Assembly (NCBI GenBank): GCA_031431475.1
Contig: JANPDL010000036.1
Span: 124,001-188,000 of the forward strand
Reading direction: 5' to 3'
Length of the DNA: 64,000 nt
DNA from: JADCCX01 sp031431475
GTDB lineage: Bacteria > Pseudomonadota > Alphaproteobacteria > Rhizobiales > Beijerinckiaceae
Part shown: one piece after another, positions 32,552 to 40,478 of the stretch
How the letters are laid out: each line of letters begins with the position of its first letter
How positions within the stretch are numbered: position 1 is the first letter of the stretch
Notes under the pieces: model-generated
Database searches by the model: none
Told to the model about the DNA's origin: nothing
Seen by the model: the letters and a program-made list of their open reading frames with translations, nothing else
Program-made: the position numbers and the translations under genes

Positions 32552-34110
32552 TATTTCTTCTTCCCCCCAAACGGATTAAACCCCGGAGGAAACGGCGACT
32601 TCGGCCCGCCAAGACCGGGCAAGCCAGGGAATTTGGGCGCACCAAGACCAGCAGGTGGTGCCCCGAGGCCCTTGGGCATCTCGCCCAAACCGCCGGGCAA
32701 CTTGCCGCCCATCTTGGCCTGCATCTCGGCGATCTGCTCCGGGCTTGGCATGCCGCCGCCCCCTCCCAGACCGAACATGTTCTTCAGCCCCTGCATGGGG
32801 CCGCGTTTCCCAGCGCCGCCCATCATTTTCATCATGTCGGCCATGCCGCGGTGCATTTTCAGCACCTTGTTGATGTCGGCAGCACTCGCGCCCGCGCCCT
32901 TGGCGATGCGCACCTTGCGGCTGTTCTTCAATTCGTCGGGATGCGCGCGCTCCCACGGTGTCATGCTGTCGATGATCGCGATCTGGCGCTTCAGCATCCC
33001 GTCGTCGATGCCGGCCGATGCCATCTGGTCTTTCATCTTGCCAACGCCGGGCAGCATGCCCATCACGCCGCCAAGGCCGCCCATCTGCATCATCTGCTGC
33101 AGCTGCGCCTTCATGTCGGCGAGGTCCATCTTGCCCTTGCGCATCTTCTGCGCGAGCGCGAGGGCCTGCTCCTGATCGATGTTTGCGACCGCCTTTTCGA
33201 CGAGGCCGACAATGTCGCCCATGCCCAGAATGCGGTTGGCGACGCGGGCGGGATCGAAATCCTCCAGCGCATCCACCTTTTCACCCACACCCACCAGCTT
33301 GATCGGCTTGCCCGTGACATGGCGCATCGAGAGCGCCGCACCGCCGCGCCCGTCGCCATCGACGCGCGTGAGCACGATGCCGGTGATGCCGAGTGCCTGA
33401 TCGAAGGCCGTAGCCGTCTTCACTGCGTCCTGGCCGGTCAGCGCATCGGCGACCAGCAGCACCTCATGCGGATTGGTGGCGGCCTTCACATCCGCCACTT
33501 CCGCCATCAGGTCGAGATCGACCGTGGTGCGGCCCGCCGTATCGAGGATCAGCACATCGAAGCCGCCGAGGCGCGCTGCTTCCTGCGCCCGTTTGGCGAT
33601 CTGGATGGCGCTTTGTCCCGCGACGATGGGCAGGAAATCGACCTCGACCTGCTTGGCCAGAATCTGCAGTTGCTCCATGGCGGCCGGCCGGCGCGTGTCG
33701 AGCGAAGCCAGCAGCACCTTCTTCTTGAAGCGATCCGACAGACGCTTGGCGATCTTCGCCGTCGTCGTGGTTTTGCCGGAACCCTGCAGGCCGACCATCA
33801 GGATGGCCATGGGCGGTGTGGCGTTGAGGTCGATGGGGTCGGCTGTTGCGCCCAGCATCTCGACCAGCGTGTCGTTGACGATCTTCACGACCATCTGGCC
33901 CGGCGTCACGGACTTGACGACCTCGGCACCCACGGCGCGCGTGCGCACCTTGTCGATGAACGGGCGCACGACTTCCAGCGCCACATCGGCCTCAAGCAGG
34001 GCGCGGCGCACCTCGCGCAGGGCCTCGTTGACGTCTGCCTCGGACAGCGCGCCACGGCCCTTCAGCTTGTCCAGTATGCCTGAAAGGCGCTGTTGCAGGC
34101 CGTCGAACAT
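32551..34110 (-). CDS. ffh: Signal recognition particle protein Ffh
   Basis: A 519-residue SRP54. The N domain (about 1-90) is followed by the G domain with GLQGSGKT (107-114), DTRRPAAMEQL, DTAGRT and TRVDGDGRGG. The M domain (about 325-440) is Met-rich and has the 4.5S RNA-binding SAINTK-like stretch. The C-terminal 80 residues are Gly/Pro/Met-rich. It delivers nascent membrane proteins to FtsY, which is encoded 6 kb away in this window. It heads the ffh-(unknown)-rpsP-rimM-trmD cluster. Confidence 0.97.
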   Translation of the reverse strand: MFDGLQQRLSGILDKLKGRGALSEADVNEALREVRRALLEADVALEVVRPFIDKVRTRAVGAEVVKSVTPGQMVVKIVNDTLVEMLGATADPIDLNATPPMAILMVGLQGSGKTTTTAKIAKRLSDRFKKKVLLASLDTRRPAAMEQLQILAKQVEVDFLPIVAGQSAIQIAKRAQEAARLGGFDVLILDTAGRTTVDLDLMAEVADVKAATNPHEVLLVADALTGQDAVKTATAFDQALGITGIVLTRVDGDGRGGAALSMRHVTGKPIKLVGVGEKVDALEDFDPARVANRILGMGDIVGLVEKAVANIDQEQALALAQKMRKGKMDLADMKAQLQQMMQMGGLGGVMGMLPGVGKMKDQMASAGIDDGMLKRQIAIIDSMTPWERAHPDELKNSRKVRIAKGAGASAADINKVLKMHRGMADMMKMMGGAGKRGPMQGLKNMFGLGGGGGMPSPEQIAEMQAKMGGKLPGGLGEMPKGLGAPPAGLGAPKFPGLPGLGGPKSPFPPGFNPFGGKKK

Positions 34111-34255
34111 CCGCGTGCAGTCTCCAAACGTTTTCGAGCCCCGGGGCGCTACGCGCTGCGGGGCTATGACCTCCAGCCTCTCGGGCCGGACAGTGGCTCG
34201 ACGTCAACGATGATGTTGAAATCTGATTGGCGTATGCGGGATAGGGGGGAAGTTG

Positions 34256-35533
34256 TCAAGAATTGCACGAAGGCTTCAATATTACCCGGAATACGCTGCC
34301 TCCGCCGTCGCGCGGCAGGCATTCCACCGTGCCGGCGTGCTTGGCCGCGATCTCGCTGACCAGCGCCAGTCCCAGACCCACACCACCGTCGCGCTCGCGC
34401 GCGCCTTTCAGCCGGTAGAACGGCTCGAAGATGCGGGTGCGCTCCGTCTCGGGCACGCCAGGGCCGCGATCCGCAACATCAAGCGTTACGCTTGTTCCTG
34501 TCTGGCTAATCGTGACATCGGGCGCACCGCCACCATAGCGCTCGGCGTTTTCCAGCAGGTTGCGGATGAGGCGGCGGATCAGGCGCGGATCACCTGATAT
34601 CATGGGCAGGTCGGAATCCCGGATATCAAGCCGCGCATCTGTGACAGCGCATTCTTCCGCCACGAGGCCGACGAGATCGATCTCCTCGCGCACTATGGGA
34701 TGCGCCCCGGCGTCGAGACGGCTGGAGAGCAGGATTTCGTCGATGAGCTGATCCAGTTCATGGATATTGCGGGTGATCTCGCGTCTGGTGCCGTCCGGCG
34801 TCGTGGATGGCAGCGTTTCCAGCGCCATACGCAGGCGGGCGAGCGGTGAGCGCAATTCGTGCGAGGCATTGGCCAGCAGTGATCTGTTGGCATTCACCAG
34901 CGTCTGGATGCGATCTGCGGCAGCGTTGAAGGTTATGGCGAGGCGCGCAATCTCGTCCTTGCCCTCCACTTTCACACGCGCCGTGAGATCACCGGAGCCC
35001 AGTGCGGTAACACCGGTCTGCAGTGTTTCCAGCCGACGCGTCAGGCGTCGCACCACCGGATAGGCCGCAATGCCCACGGCAACACCGATGCCCAGCAGCG
35101 CGAACAACCAACCGAAGCGGCGGATTTCTGAACGCTCGGCGCGGGGGCGCACAGCGACGATGGTGCGCCCGTCGCGTAACTCCACCATCTGCCCCCACGG
35201 CCTGCCGCGCCAGCCAGGACCGCCGCGTGGGTTTAGACGCATCGGTCCGCCATGATCGACGTCACCGGCTTCTGCAACCAGCCGCCCGTCCGGTGCGAAA
35301 ATCGCGATGTCGTAACCGCTGCGCTCGCGCCACTGTTGCAGCAGGGCGCGCTGCTGTTCCACTGGCGCTGTCGCAGGGGGAGCGAGTTGTTCGGCCAGCG
35401 AGAGCACGAATTCCTGTCTCGGGCCGAAGCGATCAGCATCGGCAGTCAAGCGCCACGTCACGGCGGCGAGCGCCGCAAACAGGGCAAGGCTGCCAATGAC
35501 GGCGAGGTAAATGCGGAAATACAGACGCGCCAT
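34256..35533 (-). CDS. CpxA-like sensor histidine kinase
   Basis: A 425-residue membrane kinase. TM1 (about 8-28), a periplasmic domain (29-140), TM2 (141-162) and a HAMP linker (163-215) lead to the H-box ASHELRSPLARL with phospho-acceptor His225. The ATPase domain has NLLENA (N-box, 325-330), DRGPG (355-359), FEPFYR and GVGLGLA (384-390). The ordering with the response regulator one base upstream and the CpxP/Spy-like gene before that suggests an envelope or metal stress sensor. The cognate signal is not readable from sequence. Confidence 0.92.
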   Translation of the reverse strand: MARLYFRIYLAVIGSLALFAALAAVTWRLTADADRFGPRQEFVLSLAEQLAPPATAPVEQQRALLQQWRERSGYDIAIFAPDGRLVAEAGDVDHGGPMRLNPRGGPGWRGRPWGQMVELRDGRTIVAVRPRAERSEIRRFGWLFALLGIGVAVGIAAYPVVRRLTRRLETLQTGVTALGSGDLTARVKVEGKDEIARLAITFNAAADRIQTLVNANRSLLANASHELRSPLARLRMALETLPSTTPDGTRREITRNIHELDQLIDEILLSSRLDAGAHPIVREEIDLVGLVAEECAVTDARLDIRDSDLPMISGDPRLIRRLIRNLLENAERYGGGAPDVTISQTGTSVTLDVADRGPGVPETERTRIFEPFYRLKGARERDGGVGLGLALVSEIAAKHAGTVECLPRDGGGSVFRVILKPSCNS

Positions 35534-36237
35534 CAGTCCTGAACCTTCGCAAAAACATAGCCCGCGCCGCGCACGGTGATGATGCGCCGGGGCTGCTTGG
35601 CATCATCCTCGATTGCCGAGCGGATACGGCCGATATGGACATCGATGGAGCGGTCCAGCACGGGGTCATAGGCCTGCGCTGTGCCTGTCGCGAATTCGAT
35701 CAGCTGTTCGCGCGAAAGCACCCGTCCGGCGCGTTCGGCCATGGCCTGCAGCAGGGCGAACTGGTGGCTGGTCAGCAGCCGGTCCTCACCCGCCAGACGC
35801 GCCATGCGGGCGCCACGGTCGATCTCCAGCCTGCCGAAACGCAAGATATCGGAGGGTGTACCTGTTGCGCCACGCCGCAGGACAACGCGGATGCGCGCCA
35901 GCAACTCGCGCGGCTCGAAGGGCTTGGAAACATAATCCTCCGCGCCGATCTCGAGGCCGACCACGCGGTCCATGGGATCGCCCTTCGCCGTCAGCATGAT
36001 CACGGGTGTCGTGGACGCAGCTGAGGGGAGAGCGCGAATCTTGCGGAAGACATCGAGCCCGTCACCATCGGGCAGCATCAGGTCAAGGAGGATGAGGTCA
36101 GCCGGATCGCGCCTGAGTGCTGCGATGCCAGACGCGCCGTCCTCGGCATGGCTGACGGCAAAGCCGGACTGGCGGAGATAGCTGGCCACCATCTCCGCCA
36201 GACGGACGTCATCCTCGATCATCAGGATATGGGTCAT
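35533..36237 (-). CDS. OmpR/CpxR-family response regulator
   Basis: A 234-residue regulator. The receiver domain has the acidic pair (Glu8, Asp9, Asp10), the phospho-acceptor Asp52 in LILLDLMLPDGDG, and the VIMLTAKGD and KPFEPRELLAR switch residues. The C-terminal winged helix (about 135-230) ends in RGAGYVFA. It shares the stop/start base with the kinase gene (35533). A GTAAA-N5-GTAAA direct repeat lies upstream of the first gene of this operon and is the probable binding site. Confidence 0.93.
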   Translation of the reverse strand: MTHILMIEDDVRLAEMVASYLRQSGFAVSHAEDGASGIAALRRDPADLILLDLMLPDGDGLDVFRKIRALPSAASTTPVIMLTAKGDPMDRVVGLEIGAEDYVSKPFEPRELLARIRVVLRRGATGTPSDILRFGRLEIDRGARMARLAGEDRLLTSHQFALLQAMAERAGRVLSREQLIEFATGTAQAYDPVLDRSIDVHIGRIRSAIEDDAKQPRRIITVRGAGYVFAKVQD

Positions 36238-36294
36238 GGGAGGTTTCTATCCTGATCAATTGGGAATGCGCCAGTCGTTCAACCGGGCAGTTCT

Positions 36295-36864
36295 TTAGCC
36301 GCGCCAGCCACGGCGGCGGTTCTCCCAGCGCTCCACCAGTTGCTGGCGTTGCGCGGGTGTCAGCACTTCGGCGGCTTCGGCGATGGCCTGACTCATGCGT
36401 TTCGTCACTGTTTCCGCCGTGGCCAGTTGCTCCATCCGCAGCTTGTCGATTGCGGCGCGGTCGATGGTTTCTGCCTTCATGAGCGTTGCCAGCTGTGCCT
36501 GCGCGGCACGGCGCTGCTCACGCAGGGGACGCATTTCCGAGAACACGCCCTGCGCGATCTGCGTCACCTTCTGCTTCTGCTCCGGCGTGGCGTTCACGTT
36601 GCCAAGGACACGGTCGATGACATTCTCCGGGCCGAAGCCGAAGGCACCGCGCGGACCTTCCATGCCGGGGCCGTGGCCCTGCATCATGGCTTGGCCCATC
36701 CAGTTGTGACGCAAGTTTGTGACGCGGCCGACGCCAAAGCCGACGAGGCCAACCGAGACGATGACTGCGCCGATGAACCAGCGGCTGTTTTTGAAAGGCG
36801 TGCGCGGAGCGGGCAATGGAATCGGGGCTTGTGGCTGCGGAGCGCCAGTATTGGTATCAGACAT
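36295..36864 (-). CDS. Spy/CpxP-like periplasmic stress protein, membrane-anchored
   Basis: A 189-residue protein with a Pro-rich cytoplasmic start, one membrane helix (about 31-49) and a periplasmic helical part. The LTPAQRQQLVERW and TPEQKQKV motifs are the LTxxQ repeats of the CpxP/Spy (heavy-metal-sensing) family. A Met/His/Gly-rich stretch (MMQGHGPGMEGP) after the membrane helix could bind metal. In the same operon order as cpxP-cpxR-cpxA, it likely damps the kinase or chaperones envelope proteins. It is anchored instead of freely soluble, unlike E. coli CpxP. Confidence 0.8.
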   Translation of the reverse strand: MSDTNTGAPQPQAPIPLPAPRTPFKNSRWFIGAVIVSVGLVGFGVGRVTNLRHNWMGQAMMQGHGPGMEGPRGAFGFGPENVIDRVLGNVNATPEQKQKVTQIAQGVFSEMRPLREQRRAAQAQLATLMKAETIDRAAIDKLRMEQLATAETVTKRMSQAIAEAAEVLTPAQRQQLVERWENRRRGWRG

Positions 36865-36952
36865 GAAACCCTCCTTGGGTTTGTGTCCCGCCTCAGGCTG
36901 ACGGGTATGATCAGAAGATGGGGGTCATGCGCGTCGCTTTCGCTCCTGATGT

Positions 36953-36967
36953 GTAAAGTTGTGTAAA
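36953..36967. promoter_or_regulatory. CpxR-type direct repeat GTAAA-N5-GTAAA
   Basis: GTAAA at 36953-36957 and at 36963-36967 are ten bases apart, one helical turn, matching the enteric CpxR consensus; in wider context GTGTAAAG is repeated twice. It lies about 90 bp upstream of the Spy/CpxP-like start on one side and about 75 bp upstream of the metallo-hydrolase start on the other, so it could control both. Confidence 0.6.
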
Positions 36968-37039
36968 GCTGGATAGTGACATGCTGAATGGCACGCCTCT
37001 TCCCTTGAGTTGCAGCCCAACCGGATTATCTCAACCCCG

Positions 37040-38116
37040 ATGCAACGCCGCTCAGCCCTAAAACTGTTTGGTCTCACGACCCTTGCCGCGATCAGTGGAG
37101 GAAGCGCCTACGCCATGCTGCGCACGCCAAAGAACCCTTACTATTCCGGTCCTGTCACCGAACATTTCGACGGGTTGAGGTTCCTTTCGCCCGGACGCGC
37201 GAATTTCAGGGACAAGTCCCTGACCGATCTGCTGAAATGGAACCTGGGCGGCGGGAAGGAGAGCTGGCCTGCGGCTTTTCCCAGCCCTTTCAACGACAAA
37301 CCGCCAGCGCGCGTGGACAGCGGCATCAGGGTGACTCTTGTCGGTCATGCAAGCTATCTGATCCAGACCGGCGGAATCAACATCCTGCAGGACCCAGTGT
37401 GGTCGGAGCGCTGCAGTCCGGTGTCTTTCGCGGGGCCCAGGCGCGTGAACGCGCCGGGCATCGCGCTGGTGGATCTTCCGAAGATCGATGCCGTGCTGCT
37501 CACGCACAACCATTACGATCACATGGATGTCGCAACGCTCTCGCAACTGGCGAAGGCATTCTCGCCAAAAATTATCGTGCCACTGGGGAACGACACTGTT
37601 CTGCGTGCGGCTGATGCAGACCTTGCCCCGCTGCTCTCAGCCCATGACTGGGGAGACAGCATTGCGCTGTCCGACAGGGTACAGGTGACGCTTGAGCCTT
37701 CGCTGCACTGGTCGGCGCGCGGCGTGAGTGACCGGTTCATGGCGCTGTGGGGCAATTTTATCATTGAGGGACCGGCGGGAAAAATCTACGCCTGCGGCGA
37801 CACAGGCTATGACGAGAGCTCCATCTTTCCGGCCATGAAAGCCAAGTACGGCAGCTTCCGCCTCGCGCTCCTGCCGATCGGGGCCTACGAGCCGCGCTGG
37901 TTCATGAAAGAGCAGCACATGAACCCGGAGGAGGCTGTGAAAGTGTTCCGGGAACTGGGAGCCGAAGCGGCTGTCGGGCACCACTGGGGTACGTTCAACC
38001 TGACGAACGAGGGCGTGGAGCGTCCGCGCGAGGCGCTTGATGTGGCGCTGAATGAGGCGAAGATTGACCCGAAGCTGTTCCGGGCGTTTCAGCCGGGACA
38101 GGTATGGGAGAGGTGA
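37040..38116 (+). CDS. Exported metallo-beta-lactamase-fold hydrolase (NAPE-PLD-like)
   Basis: A 358-residue protein. A signal with twin Arg (MQRRSALKLFGL...) ends near SAYA. The binuclear metal site HNHYDH is at about residue 155, with further metal ligands in GDTGYDESS and HHWGTFNL. It resembles the lactamase_B_2 group that includes N-acyl-phosphatidylethanolamine phospholipase D and UlaG-like hydrolases, so a lipid or phosphodiester substrate is possible. I start at the ATG at 37040; a TTG at 37010 is in frame. It is divergent from the Cpx-like operon and shares its candidate box. Confidence 0.85.
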   Translation: MQRRSALKLFGLTTLAAISGGSAYAMLRTPKNPYYSGPVTEHFDGLRFLSPGRANFRDKSLTDLLKWNLGGGKESWPAAFPSPFNDKPPARVDSGIRVTLVGHASYLIQTGGINILQDPVWSERCSPVSFAGPRRVNAPGIALVDLPKIDAVLLTHNHYDHMDVATLSQLAKAFSPKIIVPLGNDTVLRAADADLAPLLSAHDWGDSIALSDRVQVTLEPSLHWSARGVSDRFMALWGNFIIEGPAGKIYACGDTGYDESSIFPAMKAKYGSFRLALLPIGAYEPRWFMKEQHMNPEEAVKVFRELGAEAAVGHHWGTFNLTNEGVERPREALDVALNEAKIDPKLFRAFQPGQVWER

Positions 38117-38159
38117 GTCAGAGTTTAAGCTTTTTATCGATTGATGTTCAGTCGTGCTG

Positions 38160-38582
38160 TCAGACAATATGATGAATTGTAAATTCATGCTCCTTACCAT
38201 CGAAGAAATTCGATAACGCAGCTTTGAAGACTTTATGTCCGCTTGTACGGCCAAAGAGTGTGACGCACGCATGAAACTTAATATCGTCGGGAAAGCTAAA
38301 AATTTCCGCAACAGATTTTTCTGGATGCCCATTCACAGCTTGTGTGCAGTCGATGAGCCGCTGGCCGAGCAATGGGTGTGCCATAAAAGCCAATGATTCA
38401 GCGGCTGATGATATTGCGAAACGCTGCGACGTAGGACTTTGGCTGAGGCCTGTAATTTGTGGAAAGATAAACCACATCCAATGACTTGTTTTCCTGCCTG
38501 CTATGAGTTCGCCTTGCACGCGTTTGAGCACAGGCTCCTGAGCTAAAACAAACCGCTGCAGGTCAAAAGGATCATCATTCAA
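38160..38582 (-). CDS. DUF1810-family protein
   Basis: A 140-residue protein of the DUF1810 family. It shows DPFDLQRFVLAQ at the start, HWMWFIFPQ in the middle and the SPDDIKFHA-like segment (here FPDDIKFHACVTLF) before the C-terminus. The family function is unknown. The gene is AT-richer than its surroundings, which suggests horizontal acquisition. Its stop is 43 bp from the end of the metallo-hydrolase gene, convergent. Confidence 0.88.
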   Translation of the reverse strand: MNDDPFDLQRFVLAQEPVLKRVQGELIAGRKTSHWMWFIFPQITGLSQSPTSQRFAISSAAESLAFMAHPLLGQRLIDCTQAVNGHPEKSVAEIFSFPDDIKFHACVTLFGRTSGHKVFKAALSNFFDGKEHEFTIHHIV

Positions 38583-38592
38583 GCGAAAACCC

Positions 38593-39294
38593 TCACTCTA
38601 CCAGCACGTAAATCGTCATCTCCAGAGTCGCATCTTCCGATGTCTTCGGGTCGTTCATATACTCCTCGACGAAGATGTTGCGGGCTTTCAGGCCCTTTTC
38701 GTCGAGATAGGCCGTGATCGCCTCATAGGTCGTGTCGATGTCGTCGTAAGCGCCATTGTGCGTGAATTTCAGCGCCTTGCCGGAAGGTGACTTGCCGATC
38801 AGGAACTCTTTCGCGAGGCCTGCGGGCGGGGCGGTCAGATCATCGTTCAGCACCAGCATCGCATCGAACTTGAAGCCGAAGTCATCCGTGGCGGTAAAGG
38901 CGGCCTGCGGGCGGCCTAGTGTGCCGAGATTCAGCTTTTTCGCCTCCGCTGCCAGTTTCTGGAATGATTCCGTCAGCGTGTCGAAACCATCATCCCACGT
39001 GGACTGACCCCGGAACAGGATGACAGGCTTCGCCTCCAGCATCACATCGGTAGGGCCGCCGATCTCCGGCGTCTTCATCTGCTCCTGCGTCTGCGGCAGC
39101 GTGCCGGGCGGCTGCTCGGGATTGGCTGGGGTGAGCGGGGCGGGGGCTGGCGGGGCAAGCGGATTGGGTGCGGCAGGCGGTGTGGTCAGTGAGCCCGGCG
39201 GCGGGAGGGTCGGCTGCGGTGCGGGTTGTTGCTGCGCCAGCGGAACGGCGACTGATGCAAGCACCAGAACAAGGGGAAACCACAATATCCGCAT
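38593..39294 (-). CDS. GyrI-like effector-binding-domain protein, exported
   Basis: A 233-residue protein with a signal peptide (about 1-20), a Pro-rich linker (about 21-80) and a C-terminal GyrI-like/AraC effector-binding domain (about 85-233). In that domain ALKFTHNGAYDDIDTTYEAI and the acidic final EMTIYVLVE are typical. Such domains bind small hydrophobic ligands. A periplasmic or membrane location is unusual for the family, so a ligand-carrier role is possible. The frame remains open far upstream, but MRILWF is the evident start. The DUF1810 gene follows it by ten bases on the same strand. Confidence 0.8.
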   Translation of the reverse strand: MRILWFPLVLVLASVAVPLAQQQPAPQPTLPPPGSLTTPPAAPNPLAPPAPAPLTPANPEQPPGTLPQTQEQMKTPEIGGPTDVMLEAKPVILFRGQSTWDDGFDTLTESFQKLAAEAKKLNLGTLGRPQAAFTATDDFGFKFDAMLVLNDDLTAPPAGLAKEFLIGKSPSGKALKFTHNGAYDDIDTTYEAITAYLDEKGLKARNIFVEEYMNDPKTSEDATLEMTIYVLVE

Positions 39295-39483
39295 ATCGCT
39301 TTTGATCCTTGTCCATTTGCCCGCATGATCGCTTGATTCGATCCGTCGCAGTTGTGCACGATTCAATGGAGCGCGTGATTGCAGGGTCAAGTGAAAGATC
39401 GGCAATCTGATGGCAAGACCAGATGATTTGGTGCTGACCGCATCATCGCCTATATGCCGGACTGTCTTTTGGAATGCTGATCC

Positions 39484-40377
39484 ATGTCTGCGCTTGCAAA
39501 CCATTCCGTGCTCAAGATGAACGGCCTCGGCAACGAGATCGTCGTGCTTGACCTGCGCGGCTCCGGCCACATCGTGACCGCAGCGGAAGCGCGCGCCGTC
39601 GGGCGGGGCAAGGGCTTGCATTATGACCAGATGATGGTCTTGCATGATGCCAGAACGCCGGGAACCGAGGCGTTCGTGCTCATCTACAACATCGACGGCA
39701 CAGAGGCGGGTGCCTGCGGCAACGGCACGCGCTGCGTGGCCCAGGTGATGGCGGGTGAGACCGGTCGCGATCATTTTACGGTGGAAACGCGCGCGGGACT
39801 GCTGGAATGCGCCCGCTTAGGGGACTGGTCCTATTCCGTCGATATGGGCCAACCGCGGCTGGGATGGTGGGATATTCCCATCAGCACGCCCGTTGTGGAT
39901 ACAACACGGGTGGCGCTGGACACGGCGTATCTGAACGCTGCCATCCCGACCGATTTCACGGGTGTCAGCATGGGCAATCCGCATGCCATCTTCTTCGTGC
40001 ATGATGTCGAGGCGCATGATCTCGCGCGCACCGGGCCGCTGCTCGAGACGCATGCGATGTTTCCGGAGAAAGCAAATATCTCGCTGGCCGCAGTGACATC
40101 GCCTTCCGCGCTTACCCTGAAGGTCTGGGAGCGTGGTGCGGGCCTGACGCGCGCCTGCGGTTCGGGAGCCTGCGCTGCTGCTGTTGCGGCGCACCGGCGC
40201 GGTCTGACCGGGCGGCAAGTCACGGTGACGCTGCCTGGCGGAGACCTTCTGATCGACTGGCGCGCGGATGATCACGTCATCATGACCGGCCCGGTGGAAC
40301 TGGAGTTCGAGGCAAAACTCGATCCTGTGCTGTTCACCGGGGCGGCATCGCGCGAGCCTGGGATTTTACAGCGGTGA
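39484..40377 (+). CDS. dapF: Diaminopimelate epimerase DapF
   Basis: A 297-residue PLP-independent epimerase that makes meso-diaminopimelate for lysine and peptidoglycan. The two catalytic cysteines are in GACGNGTRC and TRACGSGACAAAV. KMNGLGNEIVVLD at the start is the family signature. lysA, the next enzyme toward lysine, is encoded at 47-48 kb. Its TGA overlaps a GTG that starts a 34-codon frame running into ftsY. Confidence 0.95.
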   Translation: MSALANHSVLKMNGLGNEIVVLDLRGSGHIVTAAEARAVGRGKGLHYDQMMVLHDARTPGTEAFVLIYNIDGTEAGACGNGTRCVAQVMAGETGRDHFTVETRAGLLECARLGDWSYSVDMGQPRLGWWDIPISTPVVDTTRVALDTAYLNAAIPTDFTGVSMGNPHAIFFVHDVEAHDLARTGPLLETHAMFPEKANISLAAVTSPSALTLKVWERGAGLTRACGSGACAAAVAAHRRGLTGRQVTVTLPGGDLLIDWRADDHVIMTGPVELEFEAKLDPVLFTGAASREPGILQR

Positions 40378-40478
40378 AGCTGCCGGAGGATTTTCCGCCC
40401 GGCGAATTGCGCATGCTTGCGATTATGGCCCATGACGGGCAGAAGCTGATCGCAGAGCAAGGACCCGTGAATGGCTGA
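40374..40478 (+). CDS. Possible 34-residue protein or gene remnant between dapF and ftsY
   Basis: GTG at 40374 overlaps the dapF stop (GTGA) and the TGA at 40476-40478 lies inside the ftsY start region, giving a 34-residue frame coupled on both sides. RMLAIMAHDGQK resembles the N-terminal strand and AHD motif of methylglyoxal synthase, so this may be a remnant of a larger gene. In related genomes a tRNA methylthiotransferase gene is often found between dapF and ftsY. Expression is uncertain. Confidence 0.3.
   Translation: MKLPEDFPPGELRMLAIMAHDGQKLIAEQGPVNG

Noticed and set aside
32515..34083. 522-codon open frame on the plus strand opposite ffh
   Set aside because: It is the His/Arg/Asp-rich shadow of ffh on the opposite strand, with no domain and no ribosome-binding site.
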